64,000 bases of DNA from JASTVH01 sp042862465 (GTDB lineage: Bacteria; Pseudomonadota; Gammaproteobacteria; Pseudomonadales; Oleiphilaceae), in NCBI GenBank assembly GCA_042862465.1, contig JASTVH010000002.1, forward strand, positions 434,001 through 498,000, written 5' to 3'. Shown piece by piece: positions 29,615 through 36,670 of the stretch. The notes below the pieces were generated by a model. That model had not been told where the DNA came from, made no database searches, and was given only the letters and a program-made list of their open reading frames with translations. Within the stretch, counting starts at the first letter, position 1, and each line of letters begins with the position of its first letter. The position numbers were made by a program, and so were the translations under genes.

Positions 29615-30361
29615 ATGGGGATCCATAGTTTTATTGATTGGGGCAGTTGCTGGGCCTCGTCGTTTTTTTCGCTGGGGTATGGATTGCGGGTTCAGTCGAA
29701 TCTGGCAGCGCGTCCCGCTCAAACACTTCATCTCTACGATATCGAAGGCTGTGCGGAGTGTCGCCTGGTCAGGGAAACACTGACCGACCTGGATCTGGAT
29801 GCGGTGCTCTACCCCTGCCCCAAAGGCGGACAACGTTTTCGCAGTCGTGCTCTGGAGATCGGTGGCAGAGAAATGTTTCCTCTCCTGGTTGATCCAAATC
29901 TCGGGCGAGCGGTATACGGAGCGCGGGCCATTATTGCAATGTTGCAGCAGCACTATGGTCGCGGGGTTCCAACGGTGCCAGTGCCCTGGCGTAAAGCAAC
30001 AGCGGTGCTTGGGCACATGGTACGGTTTGGCGCTGGACGGTACGCAAGGCCCAGCCGTCGTCCCGAATTGATGCTGGAACTTTACAATGTCGAAACAGAA
30101 CCGGATTGTCGAAGGGTGAGGGAACAACTCTGTGAATTGGAGGTCTCTTATCTATTGCACAGTGTGGGTTATCCTTGTTGGGAAAAACGTCTGTTGTCAC
30201 ACCTGCAGCATAAGCGTGGACAATCGGTGCAACGGGATCGCTGGTTGGCCGCTCAGAACACGCCGGTTCGGCCCCCGGTTTTGGTGGATCCAAATCGGGG
30301 TGAAACGATTTGCGGAAGTCCAGCTATACTGTCCTACCTGACGCATCACTACGCCGTTTGA
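29615..30361 (+). CDS. Tandem glutaredoxin/GST-N-fold protein
   Basis: 248 residues from ATG 29615 (AGGAG lies 15 nt upstream, a rather long spacing; a TTG at 29588 is an alternative). Two thioredoxin-fold GST-N domains are visible. The first (~36-115) has LYDIEGCAECRLVRE with a CxxC pair Cys46/Cys49 and cis-Pro89 in FPLLVDPN. The second (~153-248) has LYNVETEPDCRRVRE with only Cys165, and RPPVLVDPN. Related two-domain proteins are widespread but of unknown function; the usual CPFC is CAEC here. A hydrophobic N-terminal segment (~8-27) may attach it to the membrane. A redox role is plausible but unproven. It has its own transcription unit start after the terminator and sits 15 bp before recF. 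Confidence 0.8.
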   Translation: MGIHSFIDWGSCWASSFFSLGYGLRVQSNLAARPAQTLHLYDIEGCAECRLVRETLTDLDLDAVLYPCPKGGQRFRSRALEIGGREMFPLLVDPNLGRAVYGARAIIAMLQQHYGRGVPTVPVPWRKATAVLGHMVRFGAGRYARPSRRPELMLELYNVETEPDCRRVREQLCELEVSYLLHSVGYPCWEKRLLSHLQHKRGQSVQRDRWLAAQNTPVRPPVLVDPNRGETICGSPAILSYLTHHYAV

Positions 30362-30376
30362 TTGTGTTGACTCCCT

Positions 30377-31489
30377 ATGCCGCTCACTGAAATCCATACC
30401 GAAGCATTCCGTAATCTTCGAGATGGTCGCCTCACCCTATCGCCTCAGATCAATCTGATTTACGGCTCCAACGGTAGTGGCAAAACCAGTTTGCTGGAAG
30501 CCATTCATTATCTGGGGCTGGGGCGGTCCTTCAGAACCCATAAACATGAAATGGTGGTCAACCATGGAAGGGATCAGCTCACAGTGTCTGGTAAGGTGGA
30601 GCAAGATGGCAGAAACAGCCATAGCGGCAGTCATCGTATCGGCATGAGTCGTAATGTGAGGGATCGTTCTACTGTGCTGAAAGTGGATGGGGAACGGGTT
30701 AAGAGTCTGTCCTCACTGGCTCAGCATCTACCGGTGTCGGTGATTGACCCGGGCGCTTTTGACATCGTTACGGGCAGTCCCGCAAATCGGCGTCAATTTC
30801 TGGATTGGGGAGTGTTCCACGTGGAACATTCTTTTGCGGCGCTTTGGCAGCAGCTGCAAAAGGCGCTGATACAACGGAATAAAATCCTTAGAAATGGTAG
30901 AATGGAACCCGCTCTAATGCGGGTTTGGAACGCCCGTTATGTGGAGTTAGCAGAGGCGGTTACCGCCCGAAGACAGACTTGCTTCGAAGCCCTGGAGCCG
31001 ATCATTCAGGAGTTGTTGCAGCAAGCGGGATGTGACTGGGGGGCGCAGTTAACCCTGAGTTTTTCCCGAGGGTGGGACCGTCAACGTTCCCTGAGTGATT
31101 TGGTGGAAAGCCAGATCGAGCAGGAACTGAAAGTCGGCCATACCCTATATGGTCCCAATCGGGCAGATATCCGTTTGCGAATCGCACAAAAGCCCGCAGC
31201 GGAAGTGCTTTCCCGGGGCCAACAAAAAACACTGGTGGTTCTTTTAAAATTGGCACAAGGCCGTTTATTGGAACACCAGACGCACAGAAAGTGTGCCTTT
31301 TTACTCGATGATATCAACGCCGAGCTCGATGAAAGCAATCAGCGACTGCTGGCCCATCATCTTCTCGAGCTTGGAAGTCAGGTCTTTGTGACCAGTATTG
31401 AAAAACCGGATCCGTCCCGTTTGTGGGGAACATCTCACCCGGATCTCAAAATGTTCCACGTGGAACATGGCGAATTGTCGGAACAGTAA
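30377..31489 (+). CDS. recF: DNA replication and repair protein RecF
   Basis: SMC-like ATPase that with RecO and RecR loads RecA at gaps. The 370-residue protein has Walker A YGSNGSGKTS (29-38), the signature region VLSRGQQKTLVVLLKLAQG and Walker B FLLDDINAELDE. There is no clear Shine-Dalgarno before the ATG; translation may be coupled to the gene 15 bp upstream. G+C is lower than in the far flanks (a row near 30421 counts 32 of 60). The gene holds two parS sites. Confidence 0.97.
   Translation: MPLTEIHTEAFRNLRDGRLTLSPQINLIYGSNGSGKTSLLEAIHYLGLGRSFRTHKHEMVVNHGRDQLTVSGKVEQDGRNSHSGSHRIGMSRNVRDRSTVLKVDGERVKSLSSLAQHLPVSVIDPGAFDIVTGSPANRRQFLDWGVFHVEHSFAALWQQLQKALIQRNKILRNGRMEPALMRVWNARYVELAEAVTARRQTCFEALEPIIQELLQQAGCDWGAQLTLSFSRGWDRQRSLSDLVESQIEQELKVGHTLYGPNRADIRLRIAQKPAAEVLSRGQQKTLVVLLKLAQGRLLEHQTHRKCAFLLDDINAELDESNQRLLAHHLLELGSQVFVTSIEKPDPSRLWGTSHPDLKMFHVEHGELSEQ
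30813..30828. promoter_or_regulatory. parS: parS site 1 inside recF
   Basis: TGTTCCACGTGGAACA is a perfect 16-bp palindrome equal to the parS consensus known from Pseudomonas and close to that of other bacteria (TGTTNCACGTGAAACA type). It lies about 5.8 kb from the oriC candidate beside dnaA. The window also encodes ParA and ParB. Confidence 0.93.
31452..31467. promoter_or_regulatory. parS: parS site 2 at the recF 3' end
   Basis: A second perfect TGTTCCACGTGGAACA palindrome, 639 bp from the first, within the last codons of recF and 46 bp upstream of the gyrB start. The two copies are encoded in different protein contexts, so the match is due to selection for DNA sequence, not for protein. 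Confidence 0.93.
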
Positions 31490-31512
31490 AGTCCGCGCTT
31501 CAGGAGCCTCGA

Positions 31513-33927
31513 ATGACTGAAACCAATTACAACTCATCCAGTATCAAAGTCCTGAAAGGTCTCGATGCCGTTCGAAAGCGTCCCGGGATGTATATCGGGG
31601 ACACAGACGATGGTACAGGTCTGCACCACATGGTCTTCGAACTGGTGGATAATTCCATTGACGAGGCACTGGCCGGGTTTTGCAGTGAGATCAATGTGAT
31701 CATTCACCCGGATGAGTCGGTCACCGTCAAGGATGATGGTCGCGGTATCCCGGTAGATATGCACGAGGAGGAAGGTGTTAGCGCGGCGGAGGTTATCATG
31801 ACGGTCCTCCATGCGGGCGGCAAATTCGACGATAACACTTACAAAGTCTCCGGTGGTCTGCACGGGGTTGGGGTGTCAGTGGTCAATGCCCTCTCCTCTA
31901 CCCTGAAGTTGACGGTACGCCGTGATAGCAAGGTTCACGAACAGATCTATCACGGCGGGGTGCCGGAGAAGCCCCTGACTGTGGTGGGTGAGACCGATCG
32001 CAGTGGTACCGAGGTGCATTTCGTACCGTCGGATGAGACTTTTACCAACATCGTTTTCCACTACGACATTCTGGCCAAACGTCTGCGTGAGTTGGCCTTC
32101 CTCAATAGCGGTGTTCGCATCCGCCTGACTGACGAGCGCAGTGGCAAGGACGAAGTATTCCAGTACGACGGTGGTTTGCGCGCCTTCGTGGAGCACCTCA
32201 ATACCAACAAGAGCTCCATCAACCGGGTCTTCCACTTCAATCGCGAGCGTGATGACGGCATCGCAGTGGAAGTGGCGATGCAGTGGAATGATGCCTTCCA
32301 GGAAAGCATCTTTTGTTTTACCAATAACATCCCTCAGCGTGACGGTGGCACCCACCTGGCAGGCTTCCGGGCCTCACTGACGCGTTCTCTCAACGGCTAT
32401 ATCGAACAGGAAGGCCTCCTGAAGAAGATGAAGGTGAACACGGCCGGCGATGACGCCCGCGAGGGCCTTACTGCCATTATTAGTGTCAAGGTGCCCGACC
32501 CGAAGTTCTCTTCGCAAACCAAGGATAAGCTGGTGTCTTCCGAGGTGAAGACCGCCGTGGAGCAGGAACTTTATCAGGCCTTCAACGAGTATCTTCAGGA
32601 ATACCCCAACGAGGCCAAGGCGATCGTCAACAAGATGATTGATGCCGCCCGCGCCCGGGAAGCTGCGCGTAAGGCCCGGGAAATGACCCGTCGTAAGGGG
32701 GCACTGGACGTCGCCGGTCTGCCCGGCAAGCTTGCCGATTGTCAGGAAAAGGACCCTGCTCTCTCCGAACTGTTCATTGTGGAGGGTGATTCCGCCGGTG
32801 GTAGTGCCAAGCAGGGCCGTGATCGAAAGACCCAGGCGATCCTGCCGCTCAAGGGTAAGATCCTGAACGTCGAGAAAGCGCGCTTCGACAAGATGCTTTC
32901 CTCCGTGGAAGTGGGCACCCTGATTACAGCTCTCGGCTGCGGCATCGGGCGCGAAGACTATGACCCTTCCAAGCTGCGTTACCACAGCATCGTCATCATG
33001 ACGGATGCGGACGTCGATGGTTCCCATATCCGTACCCTGCTTCTGACCTTCTTCTTCCGTCAGATGCGGGAAATCATTGAAGGCGGTCATGTCTTCATTG
33101 CCATGCCCCCTTTGTACAAGGTCAAGCGTGGCAAGCAGGAGCAGTACATCAAGGATGAAAAGGCCATGGAGGCCTATCTGACGCAGACCGCTCTGGAAAA
33201 CGCCCAGCTTTATGTAAACCCGGACGCACCGCCCATTACCGACACCGCCCTGGAGGCATTGGTGAAGGAATATCAAAGTGTAATGGCGGTGATCAGTCGT
33301 CTGTCACGGGTTTATCCGGCCACGGTCCTGGAAGAGTTGATCGCCCATGGCACGTTGACGCCAGAGCAACTGGCGGATAAGGCAGCCGTTGAACAGTGGG
33401 TGGAAACTCTGGGTGAGCGACTGGTACTGGATACCCGCACGGGTACCAAGTACGAGTTTACGGTTACCTTCGATGAAGAGCGCAAGCTCTATCTTCCGAA
33501 GGTGGTTATGTATGTTCATGGCATCCCCTACGAGCACGTGTTCAAGCATGATTTCTTCGAATCCTCTGCCTACAAGGCGATTGCGGCACTGGGACAGAAG
33601 CTCGATGGATTGATCGAAGAAGGTGCCTATATCCAGCGTGGCGAGCGCAAGCACCCGATCTTTACCTTTGCCGGTGCGCTGCAGTGGCTGATGAAGGAAG
33701 CCCAGCGCGGCCTGTCCATCCAGCGCTATAAGGGATTGGGAGAGATGAATCCGGAACAGTTGTGGGAAACCACCATGGATCCGGAAACCCGTCGCATGAT
33801 GAAGGTAACTATTGAGGATGCCATCGCCGCAGATCAGATCTTCACGACCCTCATGGGTGATGAAGTCGAGCCCCGTCGTGACTTTATCCAAACCAACGCG
33901 CTGGCCGTCACCAACCTGGACGTTTAA
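31513..33927 (+). CDS. gyrB: DNA gyrase subunit B
   Basis: ATPase subunit of gyrase, which adds negative supercoils. The start is ATG 31513 with AGGAG upstream; the 30-residue in-frame extension overlaps recF and is rejected. 804 residues, the full gammaproteobacterial length including the insert in the Toprim region. GHKL motifs ELVDNSIDEA and GRGIPV, then EGDSAGGSAKQGRDRKTQAI and MTDADVDGSHIRTLLLTFF of Toprim are intact. Confidence 0.98.
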   Translation: MTETNYNSSSIKVLKGLDAVRKRPGMYIGDTDDGTGLHHMVFELVDNSIDEALAGFCSEINVIIHPDESVTVKDDGRGIPVDMHEEEGVSAAEVIMTVLHAGGKFDDNTYKVSGGLHGVGVSVVNALSSTLKLTVRRDSKVHEQIYHGGVPEKPLTVVGETDRSGTEVHFVPSDETFTNIVFHYDILAKRLRELAFLNSGVRIRLTDERSGKDEVFQYDGGLRAFVEHLNTNKSSINRVFHFNRERDDGIAVEVAMQWNDAFQESIFCFTNNIPQRDGGTHLAGFRASLTRSLNGYIEQEGLLKKMKVNTAGDDAREGLTAIISVKVPDPKFSSQTKDKLVSSEVKTAVEQELYQAFNEYLQEYPNEAKAIVNKMIDAARAREAARKAREMTRRKGALDVAGLPGKLADCQEKDPALSELFIVEGDSAGGSAKQGRDRKTQAILPLKGKILNVEKARFDKMLSSVEVGTLITALGCGIGREDYDPSKLRYHSIVIMTDADVDGSHIRTLLLTFFFRQMREIIEGGHVFIAMPPLYKVKRGKQEQYIKDEKAMEAYLTQTALENAQLYVNPDAPPITDTALEALVKEYQSVMAVISRLSRVYPATVLEELIAHGTLTPEQLADKAAVEQWVETLGERLVLDTRTGTKYEFTVTFDEERKLYLPKVVMYVHGIPYEHVFKHDFFESSAYKAIAALGQKLDGLIEEGAYIQRGERKHPIFTFAGALQWLMKEAQRGLSIQRYKGLGEMNPEQLWETTMDPETRRMMKVTIEDAIAADQIFTTLMGDEVEPRRDFIQTNALAVTNLDV

Positions 33928-33939
33928 CCAGCCTGATCA

Positions 33940-33970
33940 AGGCTCGATCCCTGGGGGTCGGGCCTTTTTA
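33940..33970 (+). terminator. Rho-independent terminator after gyrB
   Basis: The arms 33940-33950 and 33955-33965 (AGGCTCGATCC / GGGTCGGGCCT) make an 11-bp stem with two G-U pairs and a four-base loop, then TTTTTA. It begins 12 bp after the gyrB stop codon. The next ~190 bp to 34157 contain no clear gene. Confidence 0.85.
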
Positions 33971-34157
33971 TTCCGGCTTTGTCTTCCTTTTTGAAGCCGT
34001 CCTACCGCCCGCCTTTCGATGTTGTATTCTAACCGGTTATAGTTCCTAGAGTTTTTTGTTTCCTGAGGTCTTCAACCGGTTCCGGATCGGTCTTGTCAGG
34101 ACGCGGTTTGATTGCGGATGCCGTGGGGCCCCTCCAACTGTTGAGGAGTGAATTCTT

Positions 34158-35090
34158 TTGGTTTCTCCTGATTCGTCCCCTGCCTACAGTCGCCCGCAAG
34201 GCGTGTTTCCCGCACTGCTCGGCGTGGCGCGTGAGCCCTTTCTGGTGCTGACCCCGGGGTGTGTCCTGCTTGGGGTGGCGGTCGCCGCCCAGCATACGGT
34301 CTCCTTTGACGCCCTCCGCGTGGTGCTGGTGTTCCTGGCGGCCCTCTCGGCCCATATCGCGGTCAATGTTCTTAATGAACTGTCCGACTTTCGCTCCGGT
34401 CTGGATCTGAAAACCGAACGAACGCCTTTTTCCGGTGGCAGCGGCACTCTGCCGGGGCAACCGCGCCATTTCCGGAACGCCAAGCGACTTGCGGCGGGCG
34501 CCTTACTGGTATTGGGAATCTGTGGGCTGTGGCTGGTCTGGTTGAGCGGCCCGGCCCTACTGCTATTCGGCGTATTGGGGCTGGTCATCGTGCTCACCTA
34601 TACTGACTGGCTGAACCGCAATCCGTGGTTGTGTCTGCTGGCGCCGGGAATCGGGTTTGGCCCCTGTATGGTAGCGGCCACGGAACTGGCGCTCAGCGGC
34701 GAAGTTTCACTCAGTGGCTGGGTCGCGTCTCTCGTCGCCGGTTGTCTGACCAGTGGGTTGTTGTTGCTCAATCAGTTTCCAGATCGCGAAGCAGACCGCG
34801 AGGCCCGGCGTCGTCATCTGTTGATTGTGTACGGTGTTACCCAGGCCCGCTACGTGTATCTCGGCTTGATAGCGGTTGCGGTAATGCCGGTGGTTACCAT
34901 GGTGGTGACGGGGGTATGGCCAGGCTGGACATTGTTAGCCCTGGCTCCTTTCTTACTGGTGTTTATCATCGAACCACCACTGCGTCGGTCACCCGACAAC
35001 ATCGAGGCCCTGATTCCGGCCCTGGGTGCCAATGTGTTGCTGGTCAATCTGGTGATTTGGCTCTTGGTGCTGGGCGTGTATCTGGGCTAG
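34158..35090 (+). CDS. UbiA-family prenyltransferase (MenA-like)
   Basis: 310 residues with about nine hydrophobic helices and the two aspartate-rich motifs of UbiA prenyltransferases: NVLNELSDFRSGLD in the first third and NQFPDREADREARRR in the second half. Such enzymes attach a polyprenyl chain to an aromatic ring in the inner membrane (quinones, haem O, chlorophyll). The lack of an adjacent pathway leaves the acceptor unknown; the motifs look closer to MenA-type enzymes than to UbiA. The start is a TTG preceded by GAGGAG at normal spacing; a GTG at 34203 is the alternative. Confidence 0.82.
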   Translation: MVSPDSSPAYSRPQGVFPALLGVAREPFLVLTPGCVLLGVAVAAQHTVSFDALRVVLVFLAALSAHIAVNVLNELSDFRSGLDLKTERTPFSGGSGTLPGQPRHFRNAKRLAAGALLVLGICGLWLVWLSGPALLLFGVLGLVIVLTYTDWLNRNPWLCLLAPGIGFGPCMVAATELALSGEVSLSGWVASLVAGCLTSGLLLLNQFPDREADREARRRHLLIVYGVTQARYVYLGLIAVAVMPVVTMVVTGVWPGWTLLALAPFLLVFIIEPPLRRSPDNIEALIPALGANVLLVNLVIWLLVLGVYLG

Positions 35091-35103
35091 AACAATAAAG
35101 TCG

Positions 35104-35138
35104 GCTGCCTGTTTTCGTTTCTCTGGCAGGAGCTTTTT
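35104..35138 (+). terminator. Probable terminator after the prenyltransferase gene
   Basis: GCTGCCTG and CAGGAGC (35104-35111 and 35127-35133) pair with one bulge and are followed by TTTTT. It sits 14 bp after the stop codon and lies between two converging transcripts. Confidence 0.5.
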
Positions 35139-35174
35139 GAAGGAGAGATTCTTTAAAACGCGGGAGGGGGAAAA

Positions 35175-35251
<77 letters not shown>

Positions 35252-35290
35252 AATCAGCGCCGGCTATTATACAGTTTTGACGCCGGAATG

Positions 35291-36091
35291 CTAACCCAAA
35301 TTCGGGTCGATTTTTTGTGGTTTTGTAAGTTCCGCTGCCTGTTCGGGAGACAGCTGTCCCCCGCCGGCAATTGCGCTGACCGTTTGGTTGATCCATTCCT
35401 CTCCGGCCGCGGTGAGGGCCTCGACACTCCGATTATCCGAGGCAATGGGTGCGCCGATGACCAGCTGTATCCGGCCGGGAAATTTCACGAAATGGTTGTT
35501 GGGCCAGAACTCCCCGGCATTGTGGGCAATGGGCAGCAGAGGGTGTCCCGCGGCCTGGGCCAGGCGGGCGCCGCCATGGGTGAAGCGTTTCTGGTGCCCG
35601 GGATCAACCCGCGTGCCCTCCGGGAAAATCAGTATCCAGTAGCCCTCCTGAAGCTTCTCAGAGCCCTTTTCCACAACCTGGGTGGTGGCCCGGCGCTTGT
35701 CGTTCCGGTCAATGGCGATGGGTCCCAGAAGACGGAAGGCCCAGCCAAAAAAGGGTACGCTCAACAGTTCCTTTTTGATGACCTGGGATTGCGGGGAAAA
35801 CAGCGTCTGCAGGAAGAAAGTTTCCCAGGTACTTTGGTGTTTGGCATACAGCACACAGGGGTCGGAAGGGATGTTCTCCTCCCCCCAGACATCCCAGTGG
35901 ATGCCACAGCAAAAGCTGACCAGACGCATCACCGTGCGGGTAAAAATGCCGATGCCGAATGCAAATCGCCGGTGCCGGGGCATCAGCGGTAACACCACGA
36001 TCAGCATCGAGCACCACACAATGGTGAAGGTGACGAACAACAGGTAAAACAGCCCGCTACGCAGGTAAATCGCCGGAGTGGCTTTTTTCAT
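35291..36091 (-). CDS. plsC: 1-acyl-sn-glycerol-3-phosphate acyltransferase
   Basis: Makes phosphatidic acid by acylating lysophosphatidic acid at the inner membrane. The 266-residue protein has an N-terminal membrane helix (FYLLFVTFTIVWCSMLIVVLP), the catalytic HX4D-type motif KHQSTWETF (here with Glu in place of Asp, HX4E), and FPEGTRVD. Its start overlaps the gmhB stop by 4 bp, showing translational coupling. A family member other than the main PlsC is possible, as HQSTWE is typical of the paralogue next to gmhB in pseudomonads. Confidence 0.88.
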   Translation of the reverse strand: MKKATPAIYLRSGLFYLLFVTFTIVWCSMLIVVLPLMPRHRRFAFGIGIFTRTVMRLVSFCCGIHWDVWGEENIPSDPCVLYAKHQSTWETFFLQTLFSPQSQVIKKELLSVPFFGWAFRLLGPIAIDRNDKRRATTQVVEKGSEKLQEGYWILIFPEGTRVDPGHQKRFTHGGARLAQAAGHPLLPIAHNAGEFWPNNHFVKFPGRIQLVIGAPIASDNRSVEALTAAGEEWINQTVSAIAGGGQLSPEQAAELTKPQKIDPNLG

Positions 36092-36651
36092 GAGGTGCCC
36101 TTGCCGGACACGAGCAAATCCTGGGTAAAGGCAGCCAAATCATCATAGATCGTCAGGCCGGGTAAAGGGCGGGTGTTGTGCAGGTTCTCTTCCGTAGTCC
36201 GGCCACTGCCGGTGCGCACCAATACCGGTCGGCAACCCATGGCCACGCCCGCTTCCAGATCCTTGAGGTTGTCCCCCACCATGTAGCTGCCGGTCAGACC
36301 GGGCAGGCCAAGGGCATCGCGGATCTGTTCCAGCAGACCGGTACGGGGCTTGCGGCAGTCGCAGTCGGCATCGGGATGGTGGGGACAGTAGGCAATGTGG
36401 GCGATGTCGCCACCCAGTTCCTGCACCAATTGGTTCAATCGGTTATGGATGGCGGCCAGGGTGGCATGGCTGTAGTAGCCCCGGGCAATGCCGGACTGAT
36501 TGGTGGCGATGGCCACCTGGTGTCCGGCCCGGGTCAGATCGGCGATGGCCTGGAGACTGCCGGGCAACGGCACCCATTCATCAGGATGGCAGACATAGTC
36601 GCCCTCCTGATAATGGTTAATCACGCCATCGCGATCCAGTATGACCAGCAC
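36088..36651 (-). CDS. gmhB: D-glycero-beta-D-manno-heptose-1,7-bisphosphate 7-phosphatase
   Basis: HAD phosphatase of ADP-heptose synthesis for the LPS inner core. The 187-residue protein begins MLVILDRDGVIN with the nucleophile Asp6 and acid/base Asp8, and has the Cys/His zinc loop CPHHPDADCDCRKP that marks GmhB. MVGDNLKDLEAG is HAD motif IV. It is 19 bp downstream of glyS. Confidence 0.94.
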   Translation of the reverse strand: MLVILDRDGVINHYQEGDYVCHPDEWVPLPGSLQAIADLTRAGHQVAIATNQSGIARGYYSHATLAAIHNRLNQLVQELGGDIAHIAYCPHHPDADCDCRKPRTGLLEQIRDALGLPGLTGSYMVGDNLKDLEAGVAMGCRPVLVRTGSGRTTEENLHNTRPLPGLTIYDDLAAFTQDLLVSGKGTS

Positions 36652-36670
36652 GGGACGACCCTGCCCGCCT

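Noticed and set aside
33536..33552. CACGTG hexamer in gyrB considered as a third parS
   Set aside because: Flanking bases do not match TGTTC...GAACA on either side.
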